From Amoebophrya sp. AT5.2 (taxonomy: Eukaryota; Sar; Dinophyceae; Syndiniales; Amoebophryaceae): a stretch of 18,809 nt of DNA. Positions 9,701 to 18,500 of the stretch are shown here, one piece after another (position 1 is the stretch's first letter; each line of letters starts with the position of its first letter). The notes under the pieces were generated by a model that saw only the letters and a program-made list of their open reading frames with translations, was not told the DNA's origin and searched no databases. The translations under genes were made by a program, and so were the position numbers. The stretch covers positions 1-18,809 of the forward strand of contig RXOD01004727.1 of assembly GCA_005223375.1 (NCBI GenBank), in the 5' to 3' direction.

Positions 9701-10672
9701 GCGGATGCGGAGCAGGAGCAGGTATTGCATCTCGTCGCGCCGGACTGGTGGAAGTGGGAACGCGATTCCTCTCCGGCCCGAATGAAGAACAACCCCCAAC
9801 CAGAAGGCAGCCCACGGATTCTGCCAGTGTGGGTGTACACGAACCTCGCAGCACCCGTGCAGCTGATGGGAACAGAGGCGGGAGGCCACGGAAGCGAGCG
9901 CGTTTTGGGCAAGCGCAAAATTTTGACGGAGAGGTGTCGGCACCTTGAATGGTCACTCGATATCGACACCCTCGGCAACATAACCGCACTAAAAGCAGTC
10001 ACGATCATGGACGGCGCGATGGGGGAGGGACCGGTCCACCAACAAGACGGAGAAAAGCGGGACACATCCAGCAGTCCGTCCAAGCCGAAAGCGCGCGTGG
10101 GGATTGATACCGTACGCAAGCCGGGACCGGCCGCGAAGCTTCATCTGGTCGTCGACTGGCCGGATGACGGAAGGAAGGAGCGGCAGCAAACAACCCCGCC
10201 GGAAGGTGCGGACGCATTTGCAGAGGAAATCAGAGGAGCAGACATCCGAATCCGAACTGCGGCCACGGCGAAGCGGGAGCAGACCTTCCTCGTCCGCGTC
10301 GAAGTCCATGACGCGGCCGGCGTGCTCGTGCGCGACGCTCGCGTGCTCGTTGAGTTTTCTGCGAGGACGCCGCACGCCATCCTCGGAACCGGCAACGGGG
10401 ACCCCACCTGTACGGAGCGCGAGACGCCCTACAACGCGACGCACGCGCGCCGAACAACTTTTCACGGGCTGGCGCGTGTCGTTGTGCGGGTCGCGAAAAC
10501 GGGTTCGGAGGGTCGTCGCAGTGGCTTACACGGTAGTCTAGGCTACTGGAGCAATACTAGCGGGGGCATATTTTCAGCGGGGCGCGAAGACGTAGTTTTG
10601 TCGGCACGAGTAATCACGCATGACAGCGGGGATTTGAATTTGATGCCGAGGACCGAAGAAATACTCTGGTGA
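6702..10672 (+). CDS. Glycoside hydrolase family 2 enzyme, beta-galactosidase-like
   Basis: This is a retaining glycosidase that most likely removes terminal beta-galactose, though beta-mannosidase or beta-glucuronidase activity is not excluded. Exon 1 encodes a basic N-terminus with a hydrophobic patch (RGLCGLLVLDVTG, possibly a signal or anchor). Next come the jelly-roll sugar-binding domain (FKRAWYKVRVPV, GGGIYRNVFLQVF), an Ig-like domain with a long low-complexity insert around residues 350-390, and the start of the TIM barrel (NHQDFAG near residue 503). WSVCNE holds the likely acid/base Glu597. Exon 2 carries the likely nucleophile in IVSEASSDYSTRGEY (Glu codon 9413-9415), then WTGFDYRGEPTPFWEWPS and a C-terminal Ig-like domain with GTGNGDP, ending at TGA 10670-10672. 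Product is roughly 1,100 residues. The layout resembles bacterial GH2 galactosidases, so old transfer is possible. One intron of about 0.65 kb separates the two catalytic residues; its ends are unclear. Confidence 0.88.
8572..9213 (+). other. Large intron of the GH2 gene, boundaries uncertain
   Basis: Between DDAVVDTAY and AEIRALDP the homology to GH2 stops, and the exon 1 frame ends at TAA 8601-8603. The insert holds hairpins (CCGGGCT/AGCCCGG at 8641-8665; CCCGCT/AGCGGG at 8783-8801) and direct repeats (CGGGCGCC at 8754 and 8798; CGTAGGCTT at 8842 and 8886). There is no AG between 9147 and the start of clear homology near 9214. A canonical solution, GTAACT at about 8532 to AAAAG at 9146, keeps frame but would add about 20 unusual residues. 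A junction on the shared TTG (exon TATGTTG, acceptor side ATTGCGG) keeps frame without them but is not GT-AG. Confidence 0.55.
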
Positions 10673-11553
10673 AATTTCAGCTGAAGCTCGACGAGCAGTT
10701 TTGGATGTGTTTTTGTGGCTCAGATGCAATGGAGCCGAGAAAATATTGGAAGGGAAACCAGAACCCAAGTACACGACTACACAATCCTGCTCCTACACAA
10801 CCTTGCTACACCCGCTAAAGTTTTGACCCCGCCCCCAATGTGCTCGCAGAGGGTGGCTACCTGCATTGGCGGGCGCCTTCTCTCTGGGTCGACAGTCGGC
10901 ATTCAGTAAATGCGTTCGCAGCGAATCGTATCTTCACGCATTAGCGGACGCCTTCCCCGGCGGTCTCCCGTGAACCTTCAAAAAGTGTATATCCCAGAAC
11001 CAGTTTTTTCACGCATTCGCGGCCGCCTTTTCTGAACATGAGCATCGCACACGTAGCCGCAGGCCGTGCATGTGCTCGCAAATAACAACCCGCTATTTCC
11101 GGACCCAGCATGGACGCCGAAAACAGGTCCCGTGGCTGCTTCTTTGTCCGTGACAAATTGCACGAGGTAGATAGGTTGTCTAAGCATACTAGCCCCGAAG
11201 GCTTGTGCGCTCCCGCCGTTCACTGCAAACCGATGTGAAAGAACGAGAACCGCAGCAGAAAATATATGAGTCCGCCGAGAATAACCAAGCAGCCCCAGGT
11301 TCCATTTTGCCGCTTCTTTCATTCAAATGCTCTGGCCGAAAATGATAGATCTTGTGCCAGCACGTCAGACGCATGCAAGCTTGTGTCTCCTTCTGTCGCA
11401 CGGAAGGCGTTGCTTGACGCCAGACGAAACGCACAGAGCAAAGTGAGCCTACCTTTAGGCTCAGCCGGCTTTCGTAGTGATTTGCGCCGCGCACCCGCAT
11501 TGAAGCTCGCGTGCCGAGTGTGATCAGTAAAGCTAGATTATCCCACTTGTAAG
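10673..11553. other. Intergenic stretch between the GH2 and OTU genes
   Basis: No conserved coding sequence is visible. The notable content is the three-copy motif at 75-base spacing (10863-11033). The minus-strand open frames at 10941-11866 have no recognisable domain. Confidence 0.55.
10863..11033. repeat. Motif GCATTnGCGGnCGCCTT, three copies exactly 75 bases apart
   Basis: Copies start at 10863 (GCATTGGCGGGCGCCTT), 10938 (GCATTAGCGGACGCCTT) and 11013 (GCATTCGCGGCCGCCTT). Only two positions vary, while the 58 bases between copies are not alike. Each core is GC-rich and partly self-complementary. It could be a decayed 75-base satellite or a set of spaced binding sites. Its position, 520 bases upstream of the OTU start and 190 bases after the GH2 stop, allows either. 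Confidence 0.75.
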
Positions 11554-13177
11554 ATGGAAAAGGATGGGCAGATCCAGTCCGTGCTCGAATGCGGCCGGCT
11601 GCAGTCCTACGCATGTGCGGCTGACTCTGCAATTTCGCTAGTCGACGTGCGTGCCCTGTGCTACCTAGAGGAGTTTCTGCAGGAAATAAGCGCGCACCAG
11701 AAGCACCCCAACCAGGTGATCGTCCCCCTGAGAACGCTTCCGAACGGCAACTGCCTGGTGAACGCAGTCTCCCTTGCCGTCTCCGGCAATGAAGCAAGCA
11801 GCGACGCCTTGCGCGAGGAGATGGCCAAGGTACTTTTGAATCTGATTGTTGCTCCTTGCTCTTCATCTAGTACCACACGCACGACGTTGGCTTTTTGTTC
11901 GAGTAGTCTATTTCTTTATCTCAACCTCACATTGGGCAGCTGCTGACGGGAATTAATGAATGCATCCGCACCACCTCGCACAGGAGCTCGACGCCTATCG
12001 CGGCTGGTACATGGAGAAGTTAACGGCGGCCCACGGCGGCGAGTCCCTGGCCCAGTCTGAGTATGATGAAGCTCTTGCGCGTGCCCGCGCACCCGGAGCG
12101 TTCCTCAGCAACATTCACATCATCGCCCTAGCCAGTGTTCTGGAGCGACCAATCATCCTCGTCGCCTCGCGGCAGAACATGCGAGATTTCGGCGTCGGCT
12201 ACCACGGGATGGCTGGGGCGTTTTTGCCGCTGCGCTTCTTGACAGAAGCTTCTGACGCCGCGAAAACAACTACTACCGCAACTAATAGTCCAGCCCCTGC
12301 TACCAGCGACTCCGCGGTGAAAAGTATGCTTAGCCAAAAGCGACCCGTCGTTCTCGCGTGGGGCAGTGAGGCGAGGGACCACTTTGTTCCCCTAACCCAG
12401 CTGATCTTCACCACTGGAACTACAGCCGCAGAGCAAACCCTTGGAAACAGCACTCTCAACACAACTCCGGCCGTTGGCTTTCCGGTACCAGCACCAACTG
12501 CCGCGGTCTCGCTCGCAGCAGGACAGCTACCCGACCCCTTCTTCCCACCTCACATACCGGCCCTTTGGATCGACACGCTTTGCCGCTCTCTCGCCGAACA
12601 CTACTGCGGCTGCTGGGATCTACCCTGGACTCGTGCAGCTACACCGCCCCCTGCTGATTCTATAGCGCGAACCGCACCGGAAAGCAGCGACCACGGACAG
12701 CACCACAACCACACAACACCAGCCTCAGCACCTACCTCTCTCCGGCTGCTGTCACCTTTCGCGCGCCCTCGCGAACTGAACACGGCGGTGGACGTGTTAC
12801 TCCTGTTGAAGCATTCCCACGCGGGTTGCGGTGAGGAGTATGTCGCTGTGCTGGAGACGATGTCGAAGATGGTGCGGAATTTGGTTCAGTTCCCAGACGA
12901 TAGAAAGTACAGAAAAATCAATCCCAACAACGCGGCGTTTTGGAAGAAGTGCGGACGGTTCGTAGGGGGTCTAGAATTGTTTCTCGCGCTCGGGTTTGAG
13001 TACGAGAAGCCGGGCGAGGGGGCAGCGGCGGTGGATGGGGGTGACGGGCAAGGGGACGGCGGGAACGCGCTACTCCCTCATCTGGTGTTGCTCGGAGAGT
13101 CGGGAGAATTAAATCGAAGGGTGGCTGGAACAATCGGAAGCATGCTCGCACAGTTTGGCAAAGACGTGCTGCGCTAG
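11554..13177 (+). CDS. OTU-family deubiquitinase fused to a PUB domain
   Basis: The OTU domain cleaves ubiquitin chains, and the PUB domain in other proteins docks on the tail of the AAA ATPase p97/VCP. Exon 1 (11554-11829, 92 codons) ends MAK before GTACTT. Exon 2 (11984-13177) starts after CGCACAG with ELDAYRGWY. Both are phase 0 and the product is 489 residues. OTU motif: PNGNCLVNAVSLAV with catalytic Cys67, GAFLSNIHIIALASVLERPI, and DHFVPL with catalytic His225. This layout is closest to the A20/VCPIP1 type of OTU. The usual Asp of the DGNC motif is Asn64. A Thr/Pro/Ala/His-rich linker follows (about residues 245-345), then PUB (about 360-475) with INPNNAAFWKKC and GGLELFLALGFEYE. It is probably soluble and linked to p97 work in ER-associated degradation or Golgi reassembly, as VCPIP1 is; that is inference. 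Confidence 0.9.
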
Positions 13178-13986
13178 CTGGGAGTCAGGGGGGGCCTCCA
13201 GATCCGGCCAGGCCGCGGAGGTCGTTTTGTGTTCGTGGTGGTCAGGGTGGAAGCGGTGGAGCGCACTTTCTGATTTTGGATCTGATCGCACTCGGCCTCA
13301 GCTCATCTCAAACACCATCGATAACGACGCCCCGTGATATTTTCAGGGCTGTTGCACTCTCAGTCTCGACTCTGTGGTCGTGCAGAAGATTTAACACGAT
13401 TTCACTGCAAGGCGATACGAATTACAAGAAGTAGCTTAGTGTGACGCGTCCTGCAAGCGAAAGGGTGTCGACTGGATGCGAAATACCCAGACGGCCTCCG
13501 CGCGCAGAGTGCGATGAGGCTTGCTCAGCAGCTGGAACCGAAAAATTCGGTAGAGAAAAGTGCGGCTCCTCCGTCCGGTTTGGTGGATGTCCTTGTGATA
13601 GCAGGCGCCGATTTTTACTATATGTCTAAGGACCGGGGAAGAAATGGATAAATACCTTCAGTTCACCCTATGTTGGTCGACCAATACTGGACGCTGTCCG
13701 AATTTGTGTCAGGAGGGTTGTGCATATCGAATAAAAACAACACCAGCGAAAAGAAAGAGACTGGGGCAGGAATAGGGTGCCGTGGCTCAGAAAACATAGT
13801 TAGACGTCGCCCATTTGGCCTTCAGCCGGGTCGACCCGAATCAAAATGACGACACCCGGCGCGCTCGCTTCGAAAGCAAAGTTCTAAGCTGGAGCTCGGG
13901 CTGAAGCAGCTCCTTGCTGCAACCGATTCGCTGCAGAATCATTTTTCTCCCGCCTCCATCCATCGGAACAGCCGCCGCGACTGGCC
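13178..13986. other. Intergenic stretch between the OTU and aldose 1-epimerase genes
   Basis: No domain is visible in any frame. An AATAAA occurs near 13731, too far from the OTU stop to be an obvious poly(A) signal. I see no RNA gene here. Confidence 0.5.
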
Positions 13987-15153
13987 ATGCCGGGTGCGGC
14001 CTTGAAGAGCTCGCCGCGCCTCGTGCATGAGCTCCGTTTGGGCGACGTCGCCTGCGTCCGGGTCGCAACGCTGGGCTGCCGCATCGTCGACCTGATCGTC
14101 CCCGACAGGGAGGGCCGGCCCACTGATGTCGCCGTCGGCTTCGACGCAAGCAGATATGCAAGTTCGAGCACATCAACGGCAGACAGCAGTAGCGCGCCGG
14201 ACCACCGCAGCAACCAAGTGGAAAGCCATTTCTGCGACGACTACTTCGGCGCCACCTGTGGGCGCGTTGCCAACCGCATCGCCGGAGCACAGTATGTGGA
14301 ACCCGCTGGCGGCGCCGATGGCGAGATCGGCCAAACCGTCCGCCTGACCATGAACGAGCCCGGGCGAGGCGGACATCTGCACGGGGGAACCTACGGCTTT
14401 CACGCAGTCGTGTGGACAGTGGTGGACGTGGCGGAAACCCGGTTGCAGCTCCGCTACAAAAGCAAAGACGGGGAGGAGGGATACCCGGGAGACCTGGACG
14501 TCCTGGTGACGTTTGAACTTAGATGGGAGTGCGCGAACGAGCAAAACGCCGTTTCACTACAGATCAGCTACGAGGCCACAAATCTCTCCGAAACCGCGCG
14601 AACCCCTGTAAATCTTACCAACCACTCCTTCTTCAATCTGCAGTCCGACCACACCGTCTCGGTTCTCGACACGCACGAATTAGAAATCCGGGCGGACAGC
14701 TACCTTCCAGTGTTCGAGGACACGCTGGTCCCGACAGGCGTACTGCATCCGGTCGACGATACATCCTTCGACTTTCGGACAAAGCGCATGATTGGACAAG
14801 GAGGCTACGACCACTGCTACGTACTGGGAAGCGGTGGGGCGGGCAAAGTCGTGGCGCCATCGCTAACAAGAGCCGCCACACTGTCGAACGCGGCGTCCGG
14901 CATCATGATGGAGACGTGGACGGATACGCCTGGCATGCAGTTGTACACTGGTAGCTTCTTGGAGGACATGCGCGGAAAGAAAAACATGATCATAACAAAA
15001 CACTGCGCGGTCTGCCTGGAAACGCAGCACTTTCCCAATGCTGTGAACGCTGCTACAGCAGCCCAAACGTTGGGAAAGCAATCGACCGTATTTTTACACC
15101 CGCTTGAGAAGATGTTGTCGAGGACGGAGTATCGTTTCTCGACCTTCCGCTGA
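13987..15153 (+). CDS. galM: Aldose 1-epimerase (galactose mutarotase)
   Basis: This enzyme interconverts the alpha and beta anomers of D-galactose and D-glucose, feeding alpha-galactose to galactokinase in the Leloir pathway. It is a single 388-codon open frame with no intron, close to the usual 340-380 residues of the family. The key residues are all present: CGRVANRI with Asn96 and Arg97, GGHLHGG with His132, the catalytic base partner His213 in NLTNHSFFNL, substrate-binding Asp275 in GGYDHCYV, and the catalytic Glu345 in LETQHFPNAVN. A short Ser/Thr-rich insert lies at about residues 57-78, before DDYFG. There is no signal peptide, so it is probably cytosolic. It lies about 3.3 kb downstream of the GH2 gene on the same strand, with the OTU gene between. 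The lack of introns, unlike its neighbours, may reflect recent gain from bacteria or by retroposition. Confidence 0.95.
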   Translation: MPGAALKSSPRLVHELRLGDVACVRVATLGCRIVDLIVPDREGRPTDVAVGFDASRYASSSTSTADSSSAPDHRSNQVESHFCDDYFGATCGRVANRIAGAQYVEPAGGADGEIGQTVRLTMNEPGRGGHLHGGTYGFHAVVWTVVDVAETRLQLRYKSKDGEEGYPGDLDVLVTFELRWECANEQNAVSLQISYEATNLSETARTPVNLTNHSFFNLQSDHTVSVLDTHELEIRADSYLPVFEDTLVPTGVLHPVDDTSFDFRTKRMIGQGGYDHCYVLGSGGAGKVVAPSLTRAATLSNAASGIMMETWTDTPGMQLYTGSFLEDMRGKKNMIITKHCAVCLETQHFPNAVNAATAAQTLGKQSTVFLHPLEKMLSRTEYRFSTFR

Positions 15154-15587
15154 GAAAGAGCGCGTGCTTTTATGAAGGGCTATGCGCATGTCTACTGAAG
15201 GCCTCAAACACATCGGGATGTAGCAAGCAGCTAGTGCAGTGAAGAGAGAAGAGCAAGCCCCGTAAGGCTTGTGTAGTTAAACGAAAACGACGGCCGCGGA
15301 GATTCGTGGTCCTGTTCTGTGCACGAAGCGCAAAATACAAACAAAAAGCGAGCGAAGCGAGAACGAGGAGCGAGGCTCTCCTGTTGTACGGCCATAGCCG
15401 ATGCCGTCACTGCCTTTATTGAAGCAGGGCAGTAAAAGCAAACTCCGCTTTTCACCCCCAATTCCCGTATCAGATTCAGGAGATGTAGTCATTGTCAACA
15501 CAACCTTCACGACAAAGTATCAACGACCAAGATGTAGCTCGTGCTCTGGCCCGGCGTGCGGGCGTGTGAAACTCCTCGCCCCTCAAG
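15154..15587. other. Intergenic stretch between the aldose 1-epimerase and ENTH genes
   Basis: No conserved coding frame is visible. A purine-rich run of AGCGA-like units lies near 15345-15375. The promoter of the ENTH gene should lie here, but no clear element is seen. Confidence 0.5.
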
Positions 15588-18500
15588 ATGCGGGCACTCG
15601 GCAATTCTGTCGTAAGTTCTCTGCGGTGGAACCGCGGAAGCACCGGCACGCTTCCGGCGCAACTAAAGGAAGCTCTATCGAACCAGAATTGGGGATCGCC
15701 GAACACCCTCCTCTACGACATTGCAGCCCAGGCCTCCTTCCAGCTACAACCCATCCTCGAAGCCATCAACCAGGTATGTTCCGCAACCATGTGTTGGTAA
15801 TCGATTCGCCTTTATTTTTTTAATAAATCACTTCCTCTGCTTTTCAGTTATTTTTTCTGCGGCCCTGAGCCTACCACGTTTGTCTTTGTGCACTCCGCAC
15901 GAACAGGCACTCAACGAGCGCGATGGACGGCGGTGGCGGCGCGTTTGGAAGGCCCTGAATCTGATCGAGGTGATTCTGAAGCACGGCGAGAACCCGCTGT
16001 TCGTGGAAGCCATGCGCGCTGAGCAGTGGAGAGTCATTTACAGACGAATTCGCCTCCTGTCCTCGTCCGCCCTTCGTAGTGCAGCACAACGAGGTTCGGT
16101 ATACTAGGCACAAGATTGACCCCTAACCGCTTTCGTGGAAAGCCATCAGGCAAGTCTTTTTCTGCCTCCCCTGGGATTTCAGGACGCTAGAATAGACCGC
16201 AAGAAAGCTTGCGTCCGACACAATTGAAGCCTTTCCGAAAGAACTGACGCAGGCACTGGAAATATAGGGGATACCGCCAGGAGCGCGCCGTTCGTGTAAA
16301 TGAAGCGGTTCGTGGACTTTCGATTTCAGGAAAACGGTAAAGACGTGACTGCCGGAATCCGCGAGAAGGCAAAGCGGGTGCAGACGCTGCTGAACAGCCC
16401 GGACGTACTCCAAAAGGAGCGCTCCGAGGCGCGACAAATCGCACAGAAGCTCACCAGTGGTTACGAAAAGCGCTTTTCACCTATATGTAGTATTGGCCCG
16501 GCATCTTGCCTTTTTTCACCACCAATCTTAGACGGCACTACCGCCTACGATATAGCAAACAGGATCAAAACTGACTAGATTTAAATTTCCTTGGAGGGGC
16601 CGCAGGCATGCGTCGTAGGGGCTGCACAGAACCGGAGGTCCTTTCCTGCTTCGAGTGCGAAGACCGCATAAAAAAACCAAGAAGAAGTCCAAAAGAACAG
16701 GCAAACCCGACCCCCTTTCGGAGCACGAGCATGGGGCGAGCGACTGCCGGACAGTGGCATCCCAGCGAATTAGGCCTTTTTCCTCTCGAACCATGTCGGG
16801 GCATCTTTATCCAATTCTTTCGCCTCATGAAACACCGTCCCGGCCACGGGTGGGACGGTTCAATAGAAGTAACTTCCGCCCACACACGAAAGGCAAGACT
16901 TTTTTGGCCTAAATGAATGGCCTCCTCTACCTCCTACTGCCGGACCCATGGTCGGCGCGCAGTCCGGCATTGATGCTGGGACTGGCACGGGACAGCTGTT
17001 TACAACCGGCGGAGCGCCGGGTGGGGTCGCGCCACCTCAAACTGGCCTGGGCGGGTCGACAATCGGTGGCGGTGCTCCGAGTGACCTCTTCGGGGGACGA
17101 GCTTTCGATGGTTCAGTACACGACGTGCGCCTTGCGCCACCGCCCCAGACCCTGGCTCCCCCGCAACGTAATTGATACTTTAGCTCGTTGTTGCAAAGGA
17201 GCTTCCAACTATGGAGCGTTCGAGTTTAAAGAAAATGACAGAAATTGGGCGAATATTTCTTTCACCGCATCAGCATTGGCCGGATCGCAGTTTCGCCAGG
17301 AGGATGCGGCGCAGTTGATGAATGTTTGCGGATGCAGTGTCGAAGAGGCGCGGAAACTTCTAATCGAGAGCGGCAACAATCTGGAAACAGCCTGCGACCG
17401 CTTCTTCACAGGAAACGCGACGTAAGGAGGGCACCAAAGCTGACTGAGGTTTTCCGCACCCGTCGAGAATGCATTCCTATAGAATGCCGTAGCGCAAAGT
17501 CGCGCCCCGTGTATCTGCATTGCCATCCAACCTTAGGCACCATCCGCCGCCGGCATAGAGAGCGTTAGGGGTATCCAGAGCGGAAACAAGCCCTGTCGCA
17601 GTACGTAGCGAAGTGCGCGCTTGGGTCCAGCTAGGCGAGAGACCGGGATGTTGCCAAAGCGCCTCCGCGACCCCTTGGGCCCATCAATTTAGGTTTGCTA
17701 GCGACGCAGGGAAACACTTTTCGCCGCGGTACTGCGTTCACGAATGAACACGAAATTAGGGTGTAGTCGGGAACCTCAGCAGCTTCGCACCCCGACACTC
17801 GTCCCAAAACCGAAAGCAAACCTGTTGCGACGACGCGTTTCTCCGCACGGGACAAACGATCCTCTGACGAAAAGTCCGATAGCAGTTCATCGGAACAGGA
17901 ATCGGAGTCCGACTCGGATAGCAGCCCAGAACAGGCGGTGGCGCCGACCGGCAAACAGATCGCGCCATTGAGGGCTCCGACCGCAACGGCCCACCACAGG
18001 CTGCCATACACGCAAGCAACGGCGGGCACAGGTGTCAGCGGGCACGCCCAGACGATGCCGATGCGCAGTGCAGGATATCAAGGCATGCAGCACTTACGAC
18101 TTGCAATGCAAGAGAACCTCCAACGAGAGCTTCCGAGTTCTGTGTTCGTTAGATAGCGGGCCTCCGGACAGTTTTGGCGAGTTGCTCAGGCGCAGCAGTT
18201 TCGAACCTGGTCAAGTTTTAGCTGGCCATGGGTGGAGATGGTGCACGCGTGTGCGACTTTCTTTGCCGAATGGAGTTGGTGGCATGCTAGAGGTTGATCA
18301 ATCTCAAAAGCGTTGATCAACCTTTTGCGCGACCTCAATTTTCGCTCTTGCGCCGCGCGGTGGCGCCTTTGCATCTTAGCACCTGAAAAGAGCCTCCTCT
18401 TTTTCCTATTCTGCTCCCCGATTTCCGCTTTTGACGCAGCATTTTGAAAGCCGGTTCGCGGAAGTGCCGCGGCTCGCCGAGCTCCTATTCTCACAGTAGC

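Noticed and set aside
16608..16916. Confident exon call for the ENTH gene between 16460 and 16972
   Set aside because: Two overlapping frames are both open and basic. A good acceptor at 16605 fits one frame in phase, but neither matches a known domain, so only a tentative mention is made.
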